From NCBI RefSeq assembly GCF_022288725.1, contig NZ_JAKNTA010000001.1:806899-870898 (forward strand): DNA of 64,000 nucleotides. Direction: 5' to 3'. The position numbers and the translations under genes are program-made. The notes beneath the pieces are model-generated. The model was not told the origin of the DNA. It worked only from the letters and a program-made list of their open reading frames with translations, and searched no databases. Within the stretch, counting starts at the first letter, position 1, and each line of letters starts with the position of its first letter. Positions 47,903-58,415 of this stretch are shown here, piece by piece. The stretch comes from Kitasatospora sp. A2-31. Lineage in GTDB: Bacteria > Actinomycetota > Actinomycetes > Streptomycetales > Streptomycetaceae.

Positions 47903-47942
47903 CGCAAGGGCCCCGCGGGACGCGTCCCGCGGGGCCCTTGCG
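47903..47942. terminator. Bidirectional terminator between zur and uppS
   Basis: A 40-base perfect palindrome (20-base arms meeting at 47922/47923) 26 bp after the zur stop. It also lies 58 bp beyond the uppS stop, so it can end both convergent transcripts. Confidence 0.9.
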
Positions 47943-48000
47943 GCTGTCCGGGCGTCAGCACCGCGCCGTCCCCGGCGTCGGCGCCGCCCCCTCCGGCGCG

Positions 48001-48846
48001 TCAGCGCTGCGAGGGAAGCTCCGCCGCCACCGGCTGGGCCACCTCGTTGGGGATCGCCCCGCCGAAGCGGCGGTCGCGCATCGCGTACTGCTCGCAGGCC
48101 CGCCAGAGGTCCCGGCGGGCGAAGTCCGGCCAGAGCACGTCCTGGAACACGAACTCGGCGTACGCGGACTGCCAGAGCAGGAAGTTGGACGTCCGCTGCT
48201 CGCCGCTCGGGCGCAGGAAGAGGTCCACGTCCGGCATGTCCGGGTGGTACAGGTACTTGGCGATGGTCTTCTCGTTGACCTTCCGCGGGTCCAGCCTGCC
48301 GGCCGCGACGTCCGCCGCGATGGCCTGCGCCGCGTCCGCCAGCTCGGCCCGGCCGCCGTAGTTGACGCACATGTAGAGCGTCACGGCGTCGTTGCCCTTG
48401 GTCTGCTCCTCGGCGATCTGGAGCTCCTGGACGACGCTCTTCCACAGCTTCGGCATCCGGCCGGCCCAGCGGATCCGCACGCCCATCGCGTCCATCTCGT
48501 CGCGGCGGCGGCGGATGACGTCCCGGTTGAAGTTCATCAGGAACTTCACCTCGTCGGGCGAGCGCTTCCAGTTCTCGGTCGAGAACGCGTACAGCGAGAT
48601 GTTCTTCACGCCGAGCTCGATCGCGCCCCTGAGGACGTCCAGCACGACGCTCTCGCCGACCTTGTGGCCCTCGGTGCGCGGCAGCCCGCGCTCCTTCGCC
48701 CAGCGCCCGTTGCCGTCCATCACGATGGCGACGTGGTCGGGCACCAGCTCGCCGGGGATCTTCGGGGGCTGGGCGCCACTGGGGTGCGGGGTCGGGGGGA
48801 CGTACGCCCGCTGCTTGCCGCCGCCGAAGAGCCGTCGCGCTGCCAT
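48001..48846 (-). CDS. uppS: Isoprenyl transferase (undecaprenyl/polyprenyl diphosphate synthase)
   Basis: 281 residues. The cis-prenyltransferase signature is intact: [20 protein letters not shown] with the catalytic Asp, [16 protein letters not shown], and [20 protein letters not shown]. It makes long-chain polyprenyl diphosphate, the lipid carrier for peptidoglycan and wall glycopolymers. It starts four bases after the recO stop with GAGAAG as ribosome site, so it is coupled to recO. Confidence 0.94.
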   Translation of the reverse strand: MAARRLFGGGKQRAYVPPTPHPSGAQPPKIPGELVPDHVAIVMDGNGRWAKERGLPRTEGHKVGESVVLDVLRGAIELGVKNISLYAFSTENWKRSPDEVKFLMNFNRDVIRRRRDEMDAMGVRIRWAGRMPKLWKSVVQELQIAEEQTKGNDAVTLYMCVNYGGRAELADAAQAIAADVAAGRLDPRKVNEKTIAKYLYHPDMPDVDLFLRPSGEQRTSNFLLWQSAYAEFVFQDVLWPDFARRDLWRACEQYAMRDRRFGGAIPNEVAQPVAAELPSQR

Positions 48847-48850
48847 GTGC

Positions 48851-49597
48851 TCACTTCTCCACGTATCTCATCGAGCGGATGCCCCGCTCCAGGTGCCACT
48901 GCAGGTAGGCCGCGACCAGGCCGCTGCCCTCCCGCCAGTACCTCGGCTCGCAGGTGTCGGCCGTCTGCCAGTCCCCTGACAGCAGCGCCCCGAGCAGTAC
49001 CAGTGTCTCAGGGGAGGGTACGGCACATCCGGGCACTCGGCAGTCCGCGCAGAGCACGCCGCCCGCCTGGAGCGAGAAGAACCGGTTCGGGCCCTCCAGA
49101 CCGCACTTGGCGCAGTCGGTGAAGCTCGCGCCGTACCCGTTGACCGCCAGCGAGCGCAGCAGGAAGGCGTCCAGCACCAGGTGCGACTCGTGCAGCCCGG
49201 CGGCCAGCGTGCGCAGCCCGCCGACCAGCAGCAGGTACTGCTGGACGGCCGGCTCGCCCTCGTTCTCGGCGAACCGCTCGGCCGTCTCCAGCATGGCCGT
49301 CCCGGCGGTGTAGCGGCCGTAGTCCGTGACGATCGAGCCGCCGTACGGGGCGATGGTCTCCACCTGGGTGCAGAGCGGCAACCCGCGGCCGACCAGCTCA
49401 CTCCCGCGGCTGAAGAACTGGACGTCCACGTGCGAGAACGGCTCCAGCCGGGCACCGAACTTGGACTTGGTCTTGCGCACCCCGCGGGCCACCGCACGCA
49501 CCTTGCCGTGCTGGCGGGTGAGCAGGGTGATGATCCGGTCGGCCTCGCCGAGCTTCTGCGCCCGGAGCACCACGCCGTCGTCCCGGAAGAGGCTCAT
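48851..49597 (-). CDS. recO: DNA repair protein RecO
   Basis: 248 residues from ATG 49597. The OB-fold N-terminus is [20 protein letters not shown] and [20 protein letters not shown]; the C-terminal helical domain carries a four-Cys zinc site ([11 protein letters not shown] ... [11 protein letters not shown]). RecO loads RecA with RecR on SSB-coated gaps. It is followed directly by uppS. The 335-bp region upstream contains a seven-copy minisatellite. Confidence 0.94.
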   Translation of the reverse strand: MSLFRDDGVVLRAQKLGEADRIITLLTRQHGKVRAVARGVRKTKSKFGARLEPFSHVDVQFFSRGSELVGRGLPLCTQVETIAPYGGSIVTDYGRYTAGTAMLETAERFAENEGEPAVQQYLLLVGGLRTLAAGLHESHLVLDAFLLRSLAVNGYGASFTDCAKCGLEGPNRFFSLQAGGVLCADCRVPGCAVPSPETLVLLGALLSGDWQTADTCEPRYWREGSGLVAAYLQWHLERGIRSMRYVEK

Positions 49598-49798
49598 GCC
49601 GCGGCCCCGCGGCCGGCGTCGAACAGTGTGGACATCCCACCATTGTCGCGCAGGACGGCGGGCGGCCGGCGCACCGAGCGGTGGCAGCCGTGTGCCCGCA
49701 CCGGGGGCCGTGGGGGTGTGCCGGTCGGCGCGGGTCACGGCGGGCCCGGGAGGGGCGCGGGCCCGGTTCTGTGGGGGTCTCGGATCCTGTCGCCCGTT

Positions 49799-49917
49799 GC
49801 GAAGCGGGTGGGATCGCGAAGCGGGTGGGATCGCGAAGCGGGTGGGATCGCGAAGCGGGTGGGATTGCGGAGCGGGTCGGGTTGCGGAGCGGGTCGGGTT
49901 GCGGAGCGGGCGGCGCC
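49799..49917. repeat. 17-bp minisatellite, seven copies, upstream of recO
   Basis: Units of exactly 17 bases run head to tail. The first three (49799, 49816, 49833) are GCGAAGCGGGTGGGATC, the fourth ends in ATT, the fifth and sixth (49867, 49884) are GCGGAGCGGGTCGGGTT and the seventh is partial. The array lies between the TerB-like stop and the recO start (gene-free 49598-49932). Confidence 0.92.
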
Positions 49918-49932
49918 GGTTCGGCCGGGGCC

Positions 49933-50595
49933 CTAGCGCGAAGCCCGGGTGGCCGCCTCCAGCAGCGCCCCGACCGAACTCTGCGGCAGGTCCAGGCAGC
50001 GCCCGACCGCGGCCAGCGCCTCGCGTTCCTGCGGCAGGTAGCGCCCGTCGGCCAGGGCGATCGCGGCCCCCTGGAGCAGCAGCCGCTCCCGGCCCTGCTG
50101 GGCCAGGTGCACGGCGAGCGGTTCGAGCACCGCGTGCAGCTCGACGGCCAGGCCGGCGGCCACGCCGTGGGCGTCGTGGAGCTCGCCACCGAGACCGGAG
50201 AGGGCGGCCAGCGCCGCCAGCACCTGGGCCTCGCCGCAGTCCTCGAAACCGGCCTCCCGCACGGCCGCGCAGGCCGCCTCGCGGGCCGCCCGGTGCGCGG
50301 TGCCGCCGGCGGCGAGCAGGGCCAGCGCGACCGTGTACTGCGCGTCGCGCAGCATCCCGCCGAGGCGCACGCAGGTGGGCTGCTCCAGGCTCTCCACCCC
50401 GTACCGGCCGTGGCAGGTGGTGCACTGCACGCTGCCGAGGACGGGGCCGAGCGGCAGCACCGGGGTACCCAGCAACCGCAGCCACCGCCGGCCGTGTTGC
50501 CGGCGGTAGTTGCGGTCGCCACCGCAGCCCGGGCAGAAGAATTCACCGAGAACGTCAGTCCGCCACCGCGGGCGAACACCCCACAACCCTGTCAC
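49933..50595 (-). CDS. TerB-like protein with N-terminal zinc ribbon
   Basis: 220 residues from a GTG. Two Cys pairs near the start (FFCPGCGGDRNYR and VQCTTCHGRYG) form a zinc ribbon. The rest is helical and fits a TerB-like (tellurite-resistance-associated) domain, with DGRYLPQEREALAAVGRCLD near the end, the EF-like acidic loop of TerB. No other ter gene is nearby, so tellurite resistance should not be inferred. Confidence 0.75.
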   Translation of the reverse strand: MTGLWGVRPRWRTDVLGEFFCPGCGGDRNYRRQHGRRWLRLLGTPVLPLGPVLGSVQCTTCHGRYGVESLEQPTCVRLGGMLRDAQYTVALALLAAGGTAHRAAREAACAAVREAGFEDCGEAQVLAALAALSGLGGELHDAHGVAAGLAVELHAVLEPLAVHLAQQGRERLLLQGAAIALADGRYLPQEREALAAVGRCLDLPQSSVGALLEAATRASR

Positions 50596-50812
50596 GGCGC
50601 CACTCCCCAGACACGGCAGGCGGCCTGCACAACCATGGGCAGGTCACGCGACCGGACACCGAGGCCGTCCCACCGGCCCGGCTTTCCGGTGCGTCGATGT
50701 TGCCACGGTTACCGGCACGTGTCAGCACCTCGAACGGCCCGGAATCCGAAAAAGTGTGGCGCAGGCCACACCCCGCGGGCGCCCCGCCCGGCCCCGGCCG
50801 CCCGGAACGGCA

Positions 50813-50838
50813 CCGGGCCGCCCCGAAGGACGGCCCGG
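50813..50838 (-). terminator. Terminator of leuA
   Basis: CCGGGCCG (50813-50820) pairs with CGGCCCGG (50831-50838), 20 bp after the leuA stop. Confidence 0.65.
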
Positions 50839-50857
50839 CGACTACCACTCGTACGAA

Positions 50858-52810
<1,953 letters not shown>

Positions 52811-52858
52811 CTACAGGCCCTCGACGCGGCAGCTAAGAAGAAGCAGCCAGTTGCGCAT
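52811..52858 (-). CDS. leuL: Leucine attenuation leader peptide
   Basis: A 15-codon minus-strand ORF encoding MRNWLLLLSCRVEGL with four consecutive Leu codons (CTG CTT CTT CTT). GGAG lies six bases before the ATG. It ends 156 bp upstream of leuA on the same strand. Ribosome stalling at Leu codons under leucine shortage is the known mechanism of such leaders. CTT is rare in this GC-rich genome, which would sharpen the response. Confidence 0.75.
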   Translation of the reverse strand: MRNWLLLLSCRVEGL

Positions 52859-52952
52859 GATGTGCTCCAGCGTAACCGAGCGGAGCGCGCCCCCGAAGCG
52901 AGCCGGGCGGACATTCCACTCCTTGAGACGGCGCGCGATTTCGTCCGCGCCG

Positions 52953-52967
52953 GTGACAACACGTCAC
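52953..52967. promoter_or_regulatory. Inverted repeat upstream of the M4 protease gene
   Basis: GTGAC (52953-52957) and GTCAC (52963-52967) form a small palindrome 22 bp before the protease start, in the divergent gap with leuA. A possible operator. Confidence 0.35.
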
Positions 52968-52988
52968 GCTTGCCTCACTCTTGGCCAC

Positions 52989-54008
52989 ATGACCGCTGAA
53001 CCGGCGCTCTGCGCGATCGTTCCGCCGTACGTCCTGGACCGCCTCGCCGAGGACGGTCACGAGCCCGCCGCCCGCTCCCTCGCCCTCGACGCCGTGCACC
53101 GCACGGCCCGCCTCACCGCCGCCCCGCCCCGGCCCGGCTCCGAACGGCTCGACCGGGTGATCGGCGACGCGGAACACACCGAGCAACTGCCCGGGCGCAC
53201 CGTCCGCCGGGAGGGCCAGGGCCCCGTCGACGACCAGTCGGTCGACCACGCCTACGACGGCCTCGGCGCGACCTACGCACTCTTCGCCGACGTCTACGGA
53301 CGCCGCTCGATCGACGGCGAGGGCCTGCGGCTGGACGCCACCGTGCACTACGGGGTGCACTACGACAACGCCTTCTGGGACGGCCGGCAGATGGTCTTCG
53401 GGGACGGCGACGGCGAGGTGTTCGGCGACTTCACCGCCTGCCTCGACGTGATCGGCCACGAACTCACCCACGGTGTCACCCAGTTCACCGCCGGCCTGGA
53501 GTACCGCGGCCAGCCCGGTGCGCTCAACGAGTCCGTCTCCGACGTGTTCGGCTCCCTGGTCAAGCAGTACGCGCTGGGCCAGGACGCCGCCGACGCGGAC
53601 TGGCTGATCGGCGCCGGTCTGCTCGCCCCGGGCGTGCAGGGCGTCGCGCTGCGCTCGATGAGAGCCCCCGGCACCGCGTACGACGACCCCCGGCTCGGCA
53701 AGGACCCGCAGCCGGCCCACCTGCGCGACTACGTCCGCACCGCCCGGGACAACGGCGGCGTGCACATCAACTCCGGCATCCCCAACCACGCGTTCTACCT
53801 GCTCGCCACCGCGCTCGGCGGGCCGGCGTGGGAGCGGGCGGGGCGGATCTGGTACGACGCGCTGACCGGTCGGCGGCTGCCCTCCGACGCCGGGTTCACC
53901 GCCTTCGCCCGGGCCACCGTCGCGGCCGCCAGGGCCCGCTACCCCGAACCCTCGGTGGCCGACACGGTGACGGCGGCCTGGGCGCAGGTCGGCGTCAGCG
54001 CCGGCTGA
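52989..54008 (+). CDS. Protealysin-like M4 metallopeptidase
   Basis: 339 residues from ATG 52989. The zinc site is HELTH (157-161) with the distal Glu in NESVSD (180-185). The short propeptide carries the protealysin PPxxL element (IVPPYVLDRLAED, 11-16), and there is no Sec signal peptide, both typical of protealysins rather than thermolysins. The active-site His is in GGVHINSGIPNHAFYLLA. A small emfourin-like gene follows about 90 bp downstream, as in protealysin operons of other bacteria. Confidence 0.92.
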   Translation: MTAEPALCAIVPPYVLDRLAEDGHEPAARSLALDAVHRTARLTAAPPRPGSERLDRVIGDAEHTEQLPGRTVRREGQGPVDDQSVDHAYDGLGATYALFADVYGRRSIDGEGLRLDATVHYGVHYDNAFWDGRQMVFGDGDGEVFGDFTACLDVIGHELTHGVTQFTAGLEYRGQPGALNESVSDVFGSLVKQYALGQDAADADWLIGAGLLAPGVQGVALRSMRAPGTAYDDPRLGKDPQPAHLRDYVRTARDNGGVHINSGIPNHAFYLLATALGGPAWERAGRIWYDALTGRRLPSDAGFTAFARATVAAARARYPEPSVADTVTAAWAQVGVSAG

Positions 54009-54100
54009 TCCCCGGACCGCCGGCCGGGCGGCGGATCCCGCAAGGTCAAGGTCCGGGAAAACCCCGGCAAACACCATCCCTGCGCATCACCATGGACACC

Positions 54101-54367
54101 ATGCGTATCCAGGTGACCCGGACCGGTGGCCTAGCGGGCCAGGTCCGCCGTGCGGAACTCGACACCACCGAGCGGATCGACGCCCCGCACGTGCACGCGC
54201 TCGCCCGCGAGGCCGTCGCGGGCGGGCTGCGGGCGCCCTCGTACGGGGTGCCGGACGGCTTCCACTACGAGATCACCGTCGACGGCCGGACGGTCCACTG
54301 CGCCGACCCCAAGCTGACCGAGTCGCAGCGCGAGCTGGTCTCGCTGGTGCTGCGCGAGGGCGCCTAG
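54101..54367 (+). CDS. Emfourin-like protealysin inhibitor
   Basis: 88 residues from ATG 54101 (an ATG at 54092 would add three). It opens MRIQVTRTGGLAGQVRRAEL and ends with a basic-acidic helix, matching the small MxxxxxRxGGxAG pattern of emfourin proteins encoded next to protealysin genes. Emfourin binds and inhibits its cognate M4 protease inside the cell. The position right after the M4 gene supports this role. The assignment rests on N-terminal pattern, size and context. Confidence 0.75.
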   Translation: MRIQVTRTGGLAGQVRRAELDTTERIDAPHVHALAREAVAGGLRAPSYGVPDGFHYEITVDGRTVHCADPKLTESQRELVSLVLREGA

Positions 54368-54463
54368 CACCGGTCGCCCGACGCGGAACAGCGGCCCGTC
54401 CGGAGGTCTCCGGGCGGGCCGCCGTCGCGGCTCCGGGCCGGGAGCCGAGCGTGCGACCTGGGG

Positions 54464-55402
54464 TCAGAAACCGAGCTTGCGCAGCTGCTTGGGGTCCCGC
54501 TGCCAGTCCTTGGCCACCTTGACGTGCAGGTCCAGGTAGACCGGCGTGCCGAGCAGCGCCTCGATGTGCTTGCGGGCGGTGGTGCCGACGTGCTTGAGCC
54601 GCGAGCCCTTGGCGCCGATCACGATCGCCTTCTGGCTCTGGCGCTCGATGTAGACGTTGGCGTGGATGTCCAGCAGCGGACGGTCCGCCGGGCGGCCCTC
54701 GCGCGGGAGCATCTCCTCGACCACGACCGCCAGCGAGTGCGGCAGTTCGTCCCGGACGCCCTCGAGCGCCGCCTCGCGGATCAGCTCGGCGACCATGATC
54801 TGCTCCGGCTCGTCGGTGAGGTCGCCGTCCGGGTAGAGCGGCATGCCCTCGGGGAGCAGCTTGGTGATCAGCTCGCCGACCAGGTCGACCTGCTTGTCGC
54901 CGAGGGCCGAGACCGGGATGATCTCCGCCCATTCGATGCCCAGCTCGGCGCCGAGCTGCTGGACCGCGATCAGCTGCTCGGCGAGCCGCTTGGAGTCGAC
55001 CAGGTCGGTCTTGGTGACGATGGCCACCTTGGGGGTCTTCTTGATCTCGGCGAGCTCCTTGGCGATGAACTTGTCGCCGGGGCCGAGCTTCTGGTCGGCG
55101 GGCAGGCAGAAGCCGATCACGTCGACCTCGGCCCAGGTGGTGCGGACCAGGTCGTTGAGGCGCTCGCCGAGCAGGGTGCGCGGCTTGTGCAGGCCGGGGG
55201 TGTCGACCAGGACGAGCTGGGCGTCCGGGCGGTGCACGATGCCGCGGACGGTGTGCCGGGTGGTCTGCGGGCGGTCGGAGGTGATCGCGACCTTCGTCCC
55301 CACCAGGGCGTTGGTCAGGGTCGACTTGCCCGCATTGGGACGGCCGACGAAGCACGCGAAGCCGGAGCGGTACGAGGAGGAAGGGGCATTCATGGGCTCC
55401 AT
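54464..55402 (-). CDS. era: GTPase Era
   Basis: 312 residues (or 309 from ATG 55393). The G domain has G1 GRPNAGKST, G3 DTPGLHKPR, and G4 TKTD; the C-terminal KH domain contains the RLKHVGTTARKHIEAL stretch. Era binds 16S rRNA and assists 30S assembly. It ends a minus-strand run in which ybeY and corC also occur, the usual neighbours of era. Confidence 0.95.
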   Translation of the reverse strand: MEPMNAPSSSYRSGFACFVGRPNAGKSTLTNALVGTKVAITSDRPQTTRHTVRGIVHRPDAQLVLVDTPGLHKPRTLLGERLNDLVRTTWAEVDVIGFCLPADQKLGPGDKFIAKELAEIKKTPKVAIVTKTDLVDSKRLAEQLIAVQQLGAELGIEWAEIIPVSALGDKQVDLVGELITKLLPEGMPLYPDGDLTDEPEQIMVAELIREAALEGVRDELPHSLAVVVEEMLPREGRPADRPLLDIHANVYIERQSQKAIVIGAKGSRLKHVGTTARKHIEALLGTPVYLDLHVKVAKDWQRDPKQLRKLGF

Positions 55403-55443
55403 TCTCCCTGATCACCCGAGCCGGGACGGACGCACCGCCACGG

Positions 55444-55623
55444 TCAGCCCTTCTTGCCGCCGCCCAGCGAGGAGATCCCCATGATCAGCACCATCAGCAG
55501 GAAGGCCACCGAGCCCCAGAGCCAGAACGGCGAACCGGTCTCCTGCCACTTGCCCATGCCCATCACGCCCAGCAGCAGCCCCGCGAAGAACGCGTACGGC
55601 CCCATCTCCCCCAGCCCTCTCAC
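55444..55623 (-). CDS. 59-residue membrane protein upstream of era
   Basis: A short ORF from GTG 55623 with GGAAG eight bases upstream (an ATG 18 bases later is also possible). It encodes two hydrophobic helices, YAFFAGLLLGVMGMG and FWLWGSVAFLLMVLIMG, joined by KWQETGSP and ended by GGGKKG. A two-helix hairpin protein with a basic tail. It sits 41 bp before era on the same strand. No family is recognised. Confidence 0.65.
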   Translation of the reverse strand: MRGLGEMGPYAFFAGLLLGVMGMGKWQETGSPFWLWGSVAFLLMVLIMGISSLGGGKKG

Positions 55624-55726
55624 CGCGCCAACTTCCGGTGAGATTATCGGCTGAACGAAGTCGGCCCTACAGCGCGGGCCGGGCGCCCCGGGTCGCGGCC
55701 CCGGGCGCCCGGAGGTGCGTCGTCGG

Positions 55727-56080
55727 TCAGCGGGCCCCGACCGAGAGCCGCAGCGCGCCGTCCGGACCGGCCAGCAGCACCGGCGTCCCGGCCCCGCCGA
55801 GGTCCCGCACGGCGGCCAGGTCGGCCTCGGCGGGCTCCCCCGCCTCGGTCACCACGGCCGCCGCCTCCAGCGACTTCGCACCGCTGGCCACCGCCATCGC
55901 GACCGCCGTCTGCAGCGCGCTCAGCCGCAGCGACTCCAGCGCGACCGTCCCGGCCACGTAGGTGCGCCCGGTCTCGTCGCGCACCGCGGCCCCCTCCGCG
56001 ACGCCGTTGCGGGCGCGGGCGGAGCGGGCCAGGGTGATGATCTTCTTGTCTTCGGGGTCGATCTCGACGATGTCACTCAT
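55727..56080 (-). CDS. Cytidine deaminase-like protein lacking catalytic residues
   Basis: 117 residues aligning with the cytidine deaminase fold: the segment AGTVALESLRLSALQTAVAM corresponds to the GCNVENASYP...CAERTAI region of active enzymes. The zinc Cys-Ala-Glu is replaced by Ser-Ala-Leu, and the second Pro-Cys-x-x-Cys motif is missing (GAGTPVLLAGPDG stands there). It is thus unlikely to deaminate. It may be a structural or regulatory remnant kept beside era. Confidence 0.8.
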   Translation of the reverse strand: MSDIVEIDPEDKKIITLARSARARNGVAEGAAVRDETGRTYVAGTVALESLRLSALQTAVAMAVASGAKSLEAAAVVTEAGEPAEADLAAVRDLGGAGTPVLLAGPDGALRLSVGAR

Positions 56081-56181
56081 GCCGCCGAGCATAGGACGCC
56101 GCTCCGGTCGGCCGTCCAGACGTTCCACCGCGGCCGCCGGCCGGCACCGGCCTCGGCCTCCGCGGCCGGCGGGTTCGAGCC

Positions 56182-56721
56182 TCAGTGGCCGATCGGGTTC
56201 GGCGGTCCGGGCCGCATCACCTTGACGAAGGTCTTGGGGCCGGACGGCAGCGGCTCCTCGTTGTCGGCGCGCCGCTTCCAGTACGGGTTGTCGTGCGGAA
56301 GGTGGCTGCTGACCCGCCCGTACATCCCGAAGGTGGTCAGCACCAGCCCGAAGATGAATGCGAACAGCACGTTGGCCATCCGGAAGTTCAGGATGTTGGC
56401 GTCCGGCCGGCCGAGCACCGTCAGGCCGTAGAAGCCGGAGAGCACGAACAGCACCCCGGCCGCCATGTTCAGGTTGGCGGCGACGTTGCCGCCGATGAAG
56501 GCGCCGATCACGAGGATGCCGCCCACCACGACGGAGAGGATGCTCAGCGCCCCGTTGGTGGACATCCCGGCGACGTCGTTGCCCTCCGTGGACAGGAAGC
56601 CCGGATGGTCCGCCAGCCCGAGGCAGCCGAACACGATCAGGAAGACTCCTCCGAGCCCCGCACCGATCCGCCACACCGTGGCGAGCTTGCGGTCGACGGG
56701 CAGTTCGTCCTTCAGCTTCAT
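56182..56721 (-). CDS. DUF4383 membrane protein
   Basis: 179 residues with four transmembrane helices (around 18-38, 62-80, 84-102 and 115-135), including ILNFRMANVLFAFIFGLVLT. The GLTVLGRPDANILNF motif is typical of DUF4383. N- and C-termini are cytoplasmic and charged. Function unknown. It lies in the minus-strand run between corC and the cytidine deaminase-like gene. Confidence 0.75.
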   Translation of the reverse strand: MKLKDELPVDRKLATVWRIGAGLGGVFLIVFGCLGLADHPGFLSTEGNDVAGMSTNGALSILSVVVGGILVIGAFIGGNVAANLNMAAGVLFVLSGFYGLTVLGRPDANILNFRMANVLFAFIFGLVLTTFGMYGRVSSHLPHDNPYWKRRADNEEPLPSGPKTFVKVMRPGPPNPIGH

Positions 56722-56798
56722 GGTGACCTCCGCTGGAGACGTCGGACGGCCTTGTCCACGCTACTCCGGTCTCCCGGAAGCGCTCGGCCGCCGGACGG

Positions 56799-57035
56799 CT
56801 AGCTGTAGGGATGGCTCCCCTGCATGTGCGGCACCTCGTGCATGTAGAGGGAGCCGCACTGCTGGCAGCAGCGCAGACCGGTGCCCCACTCCTCCTCCGC
56901 CCGGGTCTCGGCGTCGGTGTCCATCGTGCGGCCGCAGAGGGCCGTCGCGGGATCGGCGGCCCGGACGACGTGCCAGGTGCTCGCCCCGGCCGACCGACCC
57001 CGCGGACCGTACTCCGCACGCAGTAGATGACTCAT
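56799..57035 (-). CDS. Small Cys-rich (zinc-ribbon-like) protein
   Basis: 78 residues from ATG 57035. Four Cys cluster as ALCGR and LRCCQQCGSLYMHEVPHMQG, compatible with one zinc site plus His. No signal or membrane segment. It begins 32 bp after the corC stop. Family unknown; actinobacterial relatives occur in the same place by memory only. Confidence 0.6.
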   Translation of the reverse strand: MSHLLRAEYGPRGRSAGASTWHVVRAADPATALCGRTMDTDAETRAEEEWGTGLRCCQQCGSLYMHEVPHMQGSHPYS

Positions 57036-57067
57036 GACGCCATCGTCGCCCCACCGCCGCCGGGGCG

Positions 57068-58396
57068 CTACTCGCCGACCTCCTCGACGGAGCGGTCGGC
57101 GGACCGGCGGACCGGGAGGGCGACCATCGAGCCGATGCGGTTCCTCCGGCCGGCCGAGCTCTCGGCGGTGAGCCGGATCCCGGACAGCGTGGAGGTGCTG
57201 TCCTCCGGGAGCGGGATCTCGCAGGACGAGCCCGGGATCGGCACCCGGCCGAGGTGCTTGGCGAGCAGGCCGCCGACGGTCTCGACGTCCTCGTCCTCCA
57301 GCTCGATGCCGAACAGCTCGCCCAGGTCCTCCACCAGCAGCCGCGCGGTGATCCGGTAGGAGCCGTCGCCGAGGTCCTCCACCGGCGCGATCTCCCGGTC
57401 GTACTCGTCGGTGATCTCGCCGACGATCTCCTCCAGGATGTCCTCGATGGTGACCAGCCCGGCCGTGCCGCCGTACTCGTCGATCACGATCGCCACGTGC
57501 GAGCGGATCTGCTGCATCTCGCGCAGCAGGTCGGCGGCCGGCTTGGAGTCCGGGACGAACACGGCCGGCCGCATCACGCTGCCCACCTCGTCCGACTCGG
57601 ACTCCCGGTTGATGTGGGTGCGGCGGACGAGGTCCTTGAGGTAGACGATGCCGACCACGTCGTCCTCGTTGTCGCCGACCACCGGGATCCGCGAGAAGCC
57701 CGAGCGCAGCGCCAGGGTGAGCGCCTGCCGGACGGTCTTGTGCCGCTCGATCATCACCAGGTCGGTGCGCGGCACCATCACCTCGCGGACGATGGTGTCG
57801 CCCAGCTCGAAGACGGAGTGCACCATCCGGCGCTCCTCGTCCTCGATCACGTCGTTCTTCTCGGCGAGGTCGACCAGGGCCCGCAGCTCCGCCTCCGAGG
57901 CGAACGGACCCTCCTTGTAGCCCTTGCCCGGGGTCAGCGCGTTGCCGAGCAGGATCAGCAGCTTCGGGATCGGGCCGAGCACGGCGGCCAGCGGAAGCAG
58001 CACGAAGGAGGCCGCCGTCGCCGTGGTCAGCGGGTGCTGGCGGCCGATCGTGCGCGGCGAGACGCCGACCGCCACGAACGACACCAGCACCATCACGCCG
58101 AACGCCAGCAGCACGGCCTGCCAGGTCTCGTCGAGGTTGCGCACGCAGACCACGGTGACCAGCACCGCGGCCGCCATCTCGCTGGCCACCCGGATCAGGG
58201 TGGCCAGATTGAGGTAGCGGATCGGATCGGAGGCCACCGTCAGCAGCCTGGCCGACCCGCGCCGCCCCGCCCGGACGGCCTCCTCCGCACGGAACTTCGA
58301 GACGCGGGAGATGCCCGCCTCGGCGCACGCGGCCAGCCAGCCGAGCACGACGAGCAGCACGGCACCGAGGATGAAGCTCGTACTCTCACCACTCAC
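57068..58396 (-). CDS. CNNM/CorC-type transporter (DUF21-CBS-CorC_HlyC)
   Basis: 442 residues. A DUF21 membrane domain with four hydrophobic segments (residues 1-135) is followed by two CBS domains (DTIVREVMVPRTDLVMIERH; SHVAIVIDEYGGTAGLVTIE) and a C-terminal CorC_HlyC domain. This family exports or regulates magnesium and cobalt. It is 19 bp downstream of ybeY; the phoH-ybeY-corC order is conserved in many bacteria. Confidence 0.9.
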   Translation of the reverse strand: MSGESTSFILGAVLLVVLGWLAACAEAGISRVSKFRAEEAVRAGRRGSARLLTVASDPIRYLNLATLIRVASEMAAAVLVTVVCVRNLDETWQAVLLAFGVMVLVSFVAVGVSPRTIGRQHPLTTATAASFVLLPLAAVLGPIPKLLILLGNALTPGKGYKEGPFASEAELRALVDLAEKNDVIEDEERRMVHSVFELGDTIVREVMVPRTDLVMIERHKTVRQALTLALRSGFSRIPVVGDNEDDVVGIVYLKDLVRRTHINRESESDEVGSVMRPAVFVPDSKPAADLLREMQQIRSHVAIVIDEYGGTAGLVTIEDILEEIVGEITDEYDREIAPVEDLGDGSYRITARLLVEDLGELFGIELEDEDVETVGGLLAKHLGRVPIPGSSCEIPLPEDSTSTLSGIRLTAESSAGRRNRIGSMVALPVRRSADRSVEEVGE

Positions 58397-58415
58397 AGGG
58401 GTTCGGGCTCCGCGC

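Noticed and set aside
49933..50595. Tellurite resistance determinant
   Set aside because: Only a TerB-like domain with a zinc ribbon is present; no terC, terD or other ter genes are near.
55727..56080. Functional cytidine deaminase
   Set aside because: The zinc-binding Cys and catalytic Glu are absent.
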